A stretch of 64,000 nt of DNA from Babylonia areolata (Eukaryota > Mollusca > Gastropoda > Neogastropoda > Buccinidae): positions 9,255,929-9,319,928 of the forward strand of contig NC_134891.1 of assembly GCF_041734735.1 (NCBI RefSeq). The letters are read 5' to 3'. Shown here one piece after another: positions 22,838-35,275 of this stretch. The notes beneath the pieces are model-generated. The model searched no databases, was not told where the DNA came from, and saw nothing but the letters and a program-made list of their open reading frames with translations. The position numbers were made by a program, and so were the translations under genes. Positions within the stretch are counted from its first letter, which is position 1. Each line of letters opens with the position of its first letter.

Positions 22838-25800
22838 CTGCAACAAAACCCAACATCCAAGTGAAAGATTCTGAAATCAACAACAAATAGGAATCAAAAC
22901 ATAAAACACAACAAATAAATGATAGTGGAGCCAAGTTAAACTAAAAACCAATGAAAACCAAGCAGGAATTAACATCCAGTAACCCACACTTTTTTTGATA
23001 AAATACTGGACACATACAAATCACAATGCTACTGATACTGCCTTCACAGCAAATGGCCTCCAGAATTTCAAAGAGACGCAAGTCACAATATGATACCAAA
23101 GACATCCGACAGACTTCCAGTCAATATTTTGAATCAGACTGGCACAGAACTCTTACACTTCTTTGATGCATGGTCACAATGCATCCGACAGACTTCCATT
23201 CTGGAGTGATGGCCTAGATGTAACGCGTCAGCCTAGGAAGCCAGAGAATCTGAGCACGCTGGCTCAAATCACGGCTCAGCCGCCGATATTTTCTCCCCCT
23301 CCACTAGACCTTGAGTGGTGGTCTGGACGCTAGTCATTCGGATGAGACGATAAACCGAGGTTCTGTGTGCAGAATGCACTTAGCACACGTAAAAGAACCC
23401 ACGTCAACAAAAGGGTTGTTCCTGGCAAAATTCTGTAGAAAAATCCACTTTGATAGGAAAAACAAAACTGCATGCAGGAAAAAATACAAAAAAATGGGTG
23501 GCACTGTAGTGTAGCGACGCGCTCTCCCTGGGGAGAGCAGCCTGAATTTCACACAGAGAAATCTGTTATGATAAAAAGAAATACAAAATACAAAAAAATT
23601 CAATACCTCGAGTCAGATTGGCACAGAACTCTTACTATTTCTATGTGACATGGTCACAATGTATCTGAGAAGACTTCCAGTGATTGTCTTAAGTCACACT
23701 GATTCAGATCTGTAAACATTTCTATGGGGCATGGTCACTATACATCTGACAAGACTTCCAGTCAAGATCTTAAGTCACACTGACATAGAACTTACCATTT
23801 CTATGAGGCATGGTCACAATACAACTGCTATGACTTCCAGTTATGGTCTTCGTCACACTGACACACATCCTTACCTCGCCATCCTTGCCGTCCCATGGCT
23901 CGCGCACTTCAATTTTGGGCAGCTCAGCGTTTTTCAGCGGTGATGTGGACCCCTTGCCATAGGACAGGTCCCTGACAGACAGCAACACAGGGCTCAATTC
24001 TCTACTGCTCATACTCCTGGGGCCGTTATGTGCATGCACTTATCCTTTTTTTCTCTTTCTGTTCAACAGTTTGTTGTGAAATGCTAACTGGTGCCACATC
24101 ATACATCATGAATTCATTCATCATGCTTTTTGGGGTGCTGCCACACCATCCCTCAGAACAGAACTGTGGAAATATTCCATGGGCGACAAGGTTTGCAAAG
24201 AAACTACCTCATGACATCAAGATTCCAGTTCTGTCTGTTCCTATTCCATTCATCAAAATGTTGAATGCAAAAAAAAAAGAAAAAAAAAGAAAAGAGAAAA
24301 AAAAGAAAAGAAAAAAAAGGAACAATGACATCGTCGTTGCCATCACAACCCCCTTTATCACCAGTCCCTTCCTATCAAGTGCCAATTGGAAGGAAAAGCA
24401 GTCCACTGACTGCAACAGGTGACTGACGAAAAAAACGATGTTTTCATGGGCTACACTACTGATGATGATGCTTTGTCAGAAAGCCCTTCTTTTCATGTTC
24501 GCCAAAGATAATATAAATTCCACTGTAGATTTGTTTCCTTGAAACAGTACCACTCCAAACAAAGAAGGCAAAACACATTTTCACGAACCAGTTGTTGCCA
24601 TTACCAGTCGCTTCAATCCAAGAGTTAAATCAATAATTTGTGGAACTTAACAAACCACCACTGACATGACAGACGGGACTAACAGAGGCAACAAAACAAC
24701 ATCACCCACCTCAAAAATTCGTTGATGCCCCTTTCGCTGAACTGGCCTCTCAGCAGTGAGAATTTCATTTTTCTGGTGTTCACAGCAGCCAGAGCCTGGA
24801 AACAGAACCACCAGATTTTCCTGACTGACAACTACACCAATGCAAAGCCACGGTGTAAATATGGAAATAATTCTGACAGATCACGCTTTCAGAATAAATG
24901 CCAGAAGGAAAAATCAGTCCATGGTAATGGCCAGTAAAAACTTTAAAAAACTATTTCTGGTTTCATCCACAAAACATACATTCATTCTCATGCACATCCA
25001 TCTGTATGCTTGCAAACAAAGGCACACACACACACACTTCCACCTGAAATCCAAACACCTAACATAGATGAAAGAAACCAGAGCCAAGCAGACAGAAGAC
25101 AGTGAGCCACAAAACTGGGCCATGAGCACTCTGACATGGCCCCAGGCACCAGACATGATCACCATCCCCTCTCTCTCACTCACCGGATAGCCAAAGCCTC
25201 CCACATCCAAGGACTCCTCAAGAGACATCTGGGCCCCAGCCTCTGCCCACAGCCATCTGAAAAACCACAGGGTACATGGCATGCAACAGTAAGTCGAGGT
25301 CTGAATGCCATGGGAAAAAAAAATTCAGAGAAACTTCTATTTATGTGTTGTTGGGTTGTTTTTTTTTGTTTTTTTTTTTAAATCATAAAAACTCTTGCAA
25401 TGTCATGCTATTTCACACATTACTTAAGATTACTGGAAGTCAGCAACTAAAACATCTGTTGTCATGTACAAATTTTGCTGCTGTAATCTGAATGCCACTG
25501 TTCCATACTATATGTTGTGAATTTGCAGCTATGTCGACAAGATAAAATCTGCTGTATGTAAACCTGTCTGATGGTCTGATCAACCAGTTACACACCCTCA
25601 GGTCACATATGACGATGTGATCTATCTGTTGTGTGTCAACTGGATATAGTACATGAGACCATGAAGGTCAGCTTGGGCACACGGGTGTCACTGAACATAT
25701 TTAGTTTGACCATTTCCTGGTCTATTCCGCACACAAACACACTCACGAGTCGAGTCCAATCACATACACAGTGCACACTGTGACCCACACACCAGAAGAA

Positions 25801-25982
25801 GGTGCAAGCCTACCCCCACTGGTTTTTCTTGAACCTCTCTCCCAGAGTCCTGAGGATGGAGATGTAGTTGTTGCGGCACTCGGACTGGCAGTCCAGGATG
25901 TGGGGCAGCACAGAGATGATGCACAGCTGGTGGCCCTCGCAGTTGTCCTTCAGCACCTCCGCACTGGTCACCTGCATCATCA

Positions 25983-26015
<33 letters not shown>

Positions 26016-29000
26016 ATTACTACTGTTCATCAGGATGCTATAACACTTCTTTTTTCTGCCTCATTATCTGCCCTGTTTTCAGTGTCATTATTCACTTGCT
26101 ACTCATTCTGAGTACCCCATGGCCACATCCAAGTTTGCTGACCGCAGTTTCAGCACCAACTGCTTACAGGGAATAATCCATGTTTGGTCACCAGAAGGTG
26201 ACCCTGAACTGTTGCTTAATCACTTTGGTGAAGTTCAGTAAAGCCTGTTGTGATTCAACATACACAGACCACTGCCTACTAAGCTTCCAACTGATGACAA
26301 TTGCTTAGTGAGTCGTCACAGAGCCAGAGTGAGTGAAGTGTCCACTCTGGAGAGGAAACTGCCACTAAATCATCACTCCAGCAACAGTTACCCATGAATC
26401 TGCTGACCTTGAGAGGAACTAATCCCACAGCATGGAAGTGGAGGGGGATCAAGTCTGAGGTCACCATGCGAGTAGAAGGCCACAGAATCTGGACTTTTTC
26501 TAAACTGATGATGAATGAGGATGAGGATGATGCTGTTACGGTGGTCTGATGTCGAACTCAGTAGGCACTAGCGCTACAAGCTGACACTGCATGCTTTCAC
26601 TCAAGGAGAATCAATGGAGGGGGTGGGACAACCAAGTTGTCAGTGTGCCACACAACACTATAATTATAAACATACTAGGGTTTGAACCCCAGCAGCAAAT
26701 GGTGGAGGTTGATGCCTGCAGACAAACTGTGGCTGCCTAAACAGTGGGATGAAAATGTTCACTTCACCTGCAGAAATGACAGGGGGAGATGCAATCCAAC
26801 AATACGAAACAATGCATGTCAGGGTGCCAACCTGTATTTTACATTTCCTTCATCTCTTTTTTTGTGTGTGGTCTGTATCTTCTTCCTGAAGGAAATTTTC
26901 TTCCTAAAATTATGTTTAAGTAACATACTCGTGACCCACTAGTGCAAACTCCGGCAGGGGTCTGATTCCTGTCCTGTGCAAACTACTACCCGCCTATGTG
27001 GAGAAAATGAAAGTAGCTACGGCCAAAAACCGCCCGAAGTAGGTTACCTCCCCTTTGCATCCCTGACTAATGCCCTCTTTTTCCGGCAGCCATCTTGACT
27101 CCTGCTCCTGTGCTCTGCATACGGCTAATTTTTTTTCTGTATTTTCTGTCTGACAATCCATTCTTTGGCGCTCTCATTTTGTGTCTGATGATGAATCACA
27201 ACAGGTCACAAAACTACTTGGCCCAACTGGGTGATCGAGCTCATATTAAGGCGCGATCACAATCGACCGGCGGACTAAATGTGAATACTTGGAAAAATCG
27301 TGTTGGCACTTACTTTTAAAAATTAAAACACAAAAACTCATTTCATTACTCATTAATAAGCCTTGCGCACTATCACATTATAAAAATCTCTCTATACAAT
27401 TATGGGGGCTCTCACTTCCCCCCATTTTCACCTAACCACTATTTGTATCTGCAGCAGTTGCTAACGTTTTGTTAATGCCTATCCTTTGCACCACGTATTG
27501 TGAGAAAATAACTGCTAAAAAAGTTGAAAAAAAAAGAAAAGAAAAAAAGAAAAAACAACACCTATAACTCCTCAAAAACTATTTACAAAAACAACAACAA
27601 CAAAACACTATTATAAAGGAAAACAAAAAAAAAACAACCCAAAAAACCCGCATAACTCATCAACAATTACTTAAAAACAACAACAAAAAAACCCAACTCA
27701 TAACTTCTCAACAACAATTTCCATCCCATCCCCAAACGCTCACCTCATACACTTCGGGAGGAGGGATGTTGGCAGCCACTCTCTCCATGGCCCAGTTCAC
27801 AATGTCGTTGGCTGTGCGACCTCCATCGTACTCGTCTGCCTCCCCGTCCTTCTTGCCGGCGGGGAACACCTTGATGGTGGGGAAACCTCGGACCTGAAAG
27901 CACACACACATCACTCCCCAAGCTGAACTTCATTCAACATTTTCTCCTGGAGGCCTGTTGGCAACTTAAAAATCAAATCATGTTGCTTATAAATGGCCCC
28001 GTCAACCAACCGTACAGGGGCCATTTGTTCTGGACTTCATTCCAGAGTTTGTTCTGATTTACATACTGACTATTCTTAGTTACTCTCCTAGCTCACACAG
28101 TCAGATTTGGTTAGCAAGTCCATCCCTTCTGCTTATTCACTGATTTCATAACAAGTTGTTTGTTTGTTTTTGGGGTGTGTTTTTTTTCAGTTTAAGTATT
28201 AATTTTTCTCTCTCTCTTTATTCAACCTGCTGAAACATCTGATTCCCTCTAAAGTTACTTTCTACAAACACCAGACAGAAACTGGAAAGAAATTCAAAAG
28301 ATGTGAGTGTTAGCTTTATTTTCCCTCTACTCTGTTGCTGTTCCTCTTCAATCACTTCCATGTTTACACTTCATCTCTACCAGCACACTACGTGCATGCA
28401 GCAGCACCCAATCGCAAAGGCCCACAAACAGTTCCTCTTCAATTCTTAATCACACCACCTCAAATTTTCTTGTTATTATTGCTGTCAACTCAATTTTTCT
28501 TTTGCTATTATTGTTTTCGTCATCACAATCATATCAATGTTAACACGTTTTCTTTATCCATCCACACGCTATCTGTAGGCCATATTCCCCAATAGTAAAA
28601 GCCTACTCCTGATAGAACACCCCCGTGCCCCCCCTGCTCCCCCCGGTTTTTTGCCATCCCTCTCAGTGCCCATTCCCCTCCCCTTTCACTCCACTCCCCT
28701 GCCACCCCCTCTCAATGCCCACTCGATGTCACCCCCTCTCAATGTCCACTCCCCCTTCACTCTCACCCTCTCTCAATGCCCACTCCCCTGCCACCCCATC
28801 TCAAAGCCCAGTTACCCCTCCACTCTCACCCCCTCTCAATGCCCAGTTACCCCTTCACTCTCACCCCCTCTCAATGCCCACTCCCCCCATCACTCACCCT
28901 CTCTAAATGCCCATTCCCCCTTCACTCTCACCCCCTCTCAATGCCCACTCCCCTGTCACCCCCTCTCAATGCCCACTCCTTCACTCTCACCCCCTCTCAA

Positions 29001-30375
29001 TGCCCACTCCTTCACTCTCACCCCCTCTCAATGCCCACTCCTTCACTCTCACCCCCTCTCAATGCCCACTCCCCTGCCACCCCCTCTCAAGGCCTCCACT
29101 CTCACCCCCTCTCAATGCCCATTGCCCCTTCACTCTCACCCCCTCTCAATGCCCACTCCCCCTTCACTCTCACCCCCTCTCAATGCCCACTCCCCTGTCC
29201 CTGTCACCCCCTCTCAATGCCCACTTCCCTGTCACCCCCTCTCAATGCCCACTCCCCCTTCACTCTCACCCCCTCTCAATGCCCACTCCCCTGTCCCTGT
29301 CACCCCCTCTCAATGCCCACTCCCCTGTCCCTGTCACCCCCTCTCAATGCCCACTTCCCTGTCACCCCCTCTGAATGCCCACTTCCCTGTCACCCCCTCT
29401 CAACGCCCACTCCCCCTTCACTCTCACCCCCTCTCAATGCCCACACCCCCTTCACTGTCACCCCCTCTCAATGCCCACACCCCCTTCACTCTCACCCCCT
29501 CTCAACGCCCACTCCCCCTTCACTCTCGCCCTCTCTCAATGCCCACACCCCCTTCACTCTCACCCCCTCTCAATGCCCACACCCCCTTCACTCTCACCCC
29601 CTCTCAATGCCCACTCCCCCTTCACTCTCACCCCCTCTCAATGCCCACTCCCCCTTCACTCTCACCCCCTCTCATTGCCCACTCCCCTTTCACTCTCACT
29701 TCCTCTCGATGCCCACTCCCCCATCACTCTCACTTCCTCTCGATGCCCACTCCCCCTTCACTTTCACCCCCTCTCAATGCCCACTCCCCCATCACTTTCA
29801 CCCTCTCTCAATGCCCACTCCCCCTTCACTTTCACCCTCTCTCAATGCCCACTCCCCCATCACTTTCACCCTCTCTCAATGCCCACTCCCCTTTCACTTT
29901 CACCCTCTCTCAATGCCCACTCCATCACTTTCACCCTCTCTCAATGCCCACTCCCCTTTCACTTTCACCCCCTCTCAATGCCCACTCCCTCTTCACTCTC
30001 ACCCCCTCTCAATGCCCACTCCCCCGTCCCTCTCACCCCCTCTCAATGCCCACTCCCTCTTCACTCTCACCCCCTCTCAATGCCCACTCCCCCTTCACTC
30101 TCACCCCCTCTCAATGCCCACTCCCCCTTCACTCTCACCCCCTCTCAATGCCCACTTACCCCTTCACCTCCTGAACTCCCACTCCTGTGTTTGGACCCCT
30201 GCAGTCTCTGCCACCTCCTCTCAAAGCTAATTCCCCTCCCACCCTACACCCACACCCCTCAAAACTCAGGACTCGTCCCACGCCTGTGTTTGGATCCCTC
30301 TTCATCACGGACATTCCTCACTTCCCCCACACCTCCCTGCCACCCCCTCTCTCAATGACCATCCCACAAAACCCG

Positions 30376-30420
<45 letters not shown>

Positions 30421-33400
30421 CACTAAAAAAACACCAGACTCTCCCCATGCTGGTGTTGGCTGGATCCCCCTACTCACCCCATATCTGTTTGACATGACCG
30501 TGTGGACGGTGGCATCCAGGGCGCACAGCTTGACCTTGCCCTTCAGCTCGGTGGCCGCCTGGGCCCACTGGGGGGCCAGGTTCTTGCAGTGGCCGCACCA
30601 CGGGGCATAGAACTCCACCATCACCATCCCCTCATGCTCCAGCACCTCCTCCTCAAAGTTGCTGTCCGTCAGCTCCACCATATCCGCAGGGTCAGCGGCC
30701 TGTCAGTCACACACACACACACACATTTAACGGTCAATCTATAAAAAAAAAAAACATGTTAAACTCTTTTGCCACCATTGACTAGACAGTTCACTACCAT
30801 AAGTATCTTTAGTCGACACTGAGGGGTCATGTTATGGTCCCCGGCCTGTCAGTCACACACACACACACAACCGTCAGCCTCCAAAAAATGTTAACTCTTT
30901 TGCCGCCATAGGTCATTAGACAGTTCACTGCCTGAAGTGTCCTTAGTCGACACTGAGGGTCGTTTCAAAATCTCACGTATCTATGCTCTCCTCCCCCTTC
31001 ACTTCATCCTTCACTTTACACCCCTTCTGTCCTTCCCTGCACTACTCTAAAAATACCATGCCAGCACAGAAGTAAACATTAAAACCCAGCATTACCAATT
31101 TTGCAGGTTGGCATCAGGACTTGGCTACTTTTCATTAACAGGTTAAAAAGGAAATTTTCTATCTAAAATTACGTTTAAATAACATACTTACCAAATAAAG
31201 GATTTCGATCACATACTTAAGGAAAATCACCCATACCCCATTTTCTTCCACCATCTCTTCTCCTGCTGCCATAAAACCCAGTCACCACTTTTTCTCTCTT
31301 TCCATCTTCTCTCCTTCCACTGTCTATCCAAATCTTCCTTCCAATTGCTCCGTCCCCAGACTTCCCCCACCTCACCCCCCAACCTCCCAGTAACACAAAC
31401 AGCACTGTGACCTTGCCACTGCCTCCGCCACTGCTCTTGCTGCCTCCCCCGCTGCTCTTCTTGCCCGACAACCGTGCACTGGCAGCACTCTTGGCCTGGG
31501 AGATGCTGAAGTCCACGATGCCGCTGGCTGTGCGCTGTCCTGCACACATCACAGCCATCACTGTCACCCACACCATCACAGCCATCAGACTATCACAGCT
31601 ATCATAGTCCCCCACACACACACACACAGCGCAGTTTCACAAGCAAATTCAGGAACAGCGCTACAAATTCTGGCTGCATGCTTCACTACCATCATAAATT
31701 AAACAATTATCAAATCTTTTAATATGCACTCTTCTTGTCTTCTTTGTGGTTTCACAGCTCTAAAGAACCTGTACTGTGAACAAGATCCAAAGCGCATTTC
31801 TAATATCATGATCTTACATGCCTGACCAGAATGTGCTGATAAAATTACAATAAAACGTTTACCAAAGAACACATGGAAACAGCAGCCTAAAAATACTGCC
31901 CTGTTTCAACAACATATTTGTTTTTCATTTTTCCTGTTTGGTGGGCTCAAATTAATCAACCCCATTTGAATCCCAAAAAAAGGAAAAAAAAAAGGAGCAA
32001 TTGAGCAAAATTGTATGCAAGGACAAACACACATACAAATAAATAAGGCGACTGTTTCTGGAAAGTAATAGGTGAATACATCACCTACAACACCACAGAA
32101 AAACAAAAAAACAACAACAAAACAATCACAGGAAAAAACAAAAAACTGAGAAACCCACATCTTACTGCTCTCCCCAGCCCACCCCTCTAACTCCACCACC
32201 TGTCTTAACCGGTAACTGCCCTCCCCACCTACCCTGATAATCCTGGGGCTTGAACTTGTCCAGGCCAAAGAATTTTATGGTGGGGAAGCCCCTCACCCCG
32301 TACTGCGAGCCCAGGCCACTGTGCTCGTCGGCGTTGACCGCACCCACCTTGATGATACCCTGGAACACCATTTCTCCTTGCATGCATCAGTCTGGACAGA
32401 GCGGGGTAAGCACATCATGCACTGGAAAGGACTGGTTGTAGACACCACTTAGGCCCTCCATAAAATAACTTGTGGTATCTTCTCAGTCACACTCTCAACA
32501 CAATCAGTTTGCTAATTGTAATAAATATTACATGCTTGTATGCTTCCAAATACATTTTAATGCTTGAAGTGTATCACACACACACACACATATAAATTAT
32601 GACAATGATACAGTAACACTACAATGCTTAGCTTCACTATATCTCCAGTTATTAGCAATTTTTCTTTATCTCCCCTCTTTTTACTGAATTACCTACATAC
32701 TGAAAAATCAATTTCTAACAATACATTACATTTTCTACTTTGTCAATTTAGTTCTGATTTCCAAATGACCTGTGACCTATCATCACTTTGACTTCAATTC
32801 AAAACAAAAGGTTTTAAAATTTTCAAAAGTTTATATACTAACAATGCTTGTTGCTGTACATTAATTGAAAACAAGCCCCTGTCCTCTGGATGATGAACAG
32901 ATTTATTCTTTCAATATCATCATTTACTCTCTTCTTACTTACCCATCTACAGGAGAGGGGAGGTGAAAGGGGAAGAGGTTCAAACCAAACAGTTGGTCTT
33001 CTTTTATTCTATTTTCAAACACAAACTGATATGTATACCATAAATCACAACCCAATGTCACCAACCTTACTGAACCACCAAAGCAGTTACCTCTATGTAT
33101 ACCCCTCGGCTGGAGCAAAAGAAATGCCTGTAGTCATCTGTGTTAGTACCATTACAGTGTCCCTTCACATGCAGTGTCTGGAGTATATTGTAGATCACAG
33201 GTGACACAACAGATCCTAGATGACAATGTAACAGTGCTGGTCAGTCCCTTCTGGTGTTTCTCCTGGACAAGGAGAATCCTTGTAGAGAGGAAAACCCAGT
33301 TCACGAAGGATAACCATTCCAAAAAATCCAAGCACCAAACAGAAAATGTCCAACAGTTGGTCACAGTCGACATCAGCTCTCAGCTTTGCTGTCTCTCCAT

Positions 33401-33933
33401 GTTGGTAGTATGGATAACCATCATGTTCACAGTAATGAAAACCAGTCCACTGATGCCAGTGTCAAATGGAAAATGTCCAACTGAGCCCAGGCGCATCCTC
33501 TGACACACTCCTGTCATGTTTAGAACATTATGCTTCAATGTTACATCATTTCATTTCTCTTCCACAGCACAGCCTACCTGTTCTTTTATGACTAATCATA
33601 ACTGATCATGACCAAACACCTACACATTCATATTTCTCTTGTTTTGTGTGAATTCTATGTCCAAAAACAATTTAATGTAAATAAATTTTCTAAGCGTTTA
33701 CATTTTCAGCTCTAATTTTCAGTATGGACAATCTCATGATAAAAAAGTATCAGCAAAGCCTTTTTTCCAAAATATTTCATTTTCAGGATTCCGACAGTGA
33801 CAATGCATTTTATATATCAGGGAAAATAAGTGAGAAGAGTGAAATTACAGCAATATTACCTTCAAAGCTGATGCAGCTTTCTTCCATTCTGGAGTCAGGC
33901 TCTGACAGTGGCCACACCTGTGTACACACACAC

Positions 33934-33964
<31 letters not shown>

Positions 33965-35243
33965 CTGAACATCTACCAATTTTCTTTGCCCAGCACCAGC
34001 AGCAGCAAAAAAAAAAAAAAAAAAAAAAAGATTGCAAGTATGAAACAACCAGCAAAACCACAACCGCGACATGTAACACACATACTTACAAGTTTCAGTA
34101 ATACAGAATATCAATTGAACTTATTTTCTTCATGAAAAACACTTAACTGGGTAAAAATTAAAGTTCTATTTTTCACCATTAAATAAAGTAATATATATGC
34201 AAGATTTAGTGTAGAATTAAATGGACATACACATTTGTTCATACTAAAAACAACAGTACACACATTTCTCATACACATACCACACACATACAGTACAGCC
34301 TATAATGATAATTTTTATCACAGTGGTTCTTATCTGGACACACTCAGCTCTTTCAAGTCTGGCCTTAAAGCCCACCTCTTCCCAAAATAGCCTCCCTTCC
34401 CTGCCTCTTCCTTGTCTTTAGTTTCTCCAGTTTTAGAGTTATGCGTGCGTGAGAATGACTGGTGCAAAAGCGCTTAGATTTGTCTATGCACAAGATTCAG
34501 CGCTATATAAGTACCATTATTATTATTATTGGACATAGGTTTTCTTGGTTTTTCTTAAAAATACAAGTTATTTCATTTTTATTGTGTGTGAGAAATCAAG
34601 CTGCTGTGTTTTATTACTTCATGTTTTAATTCAGCTTAATATGTTTCACTATTCTCTTTAAAAAAAAAAATTATATATATTATAACTTTTAGTTCAACCA
34701 TTGCCATGTTCATATCAAATGTGTGTTGGACTTAACTGTGGGCTGAGAAACATTGTGGAGTGAGTGATCAATCTTTGAACGCAACACATAGCTTCCGACT
34801 GGATTAATAAAAATGTATTGTACTGTTCATCTTTGGGATCTTACCATGGTGCATAGAACTCCACGATCCACAGCTCATCACCATTGATGACTTTTGAATG
34901 AAAATTGGACGGATTCAGCTCCACAACATCGTCACCAGGCCCATAAAATGCCGATACTCCGGCCACAACCAGTGAAACCAGCAACACACTTGTGCCTGGA
35001 ACAGAAAGGCATTTATCTCTGGTCTGCTGAATTAATTTTTCTGTCTGTTTTCTTACTTTCTAGAATCACAATTGTTAACAGTATATAAACTATCTAATCT
35101 AGATTCTGTCTGGTAAAAGAATAAAATTCAAGATGAAAAAAAAATTTCAGTCATTTACCAGATGCCATTAATGTAACCAAGATTACATAATCAAAACTGC
35201 ACAAACTTATGCAAAATCTTTATACACACACACACACACACCC

Positions 35244-35275
<32 letters not shown>

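Noticed and set aside
28651-30358. Very long open frames (up to 507 codons) rich in Pro, Leu and Ser
   Set aside because: They are read-through of the 33-bp intronic minisatellite, whose unit lacks stops. They overlap a PDIA6 intron and change frame freely with unit-length variation.
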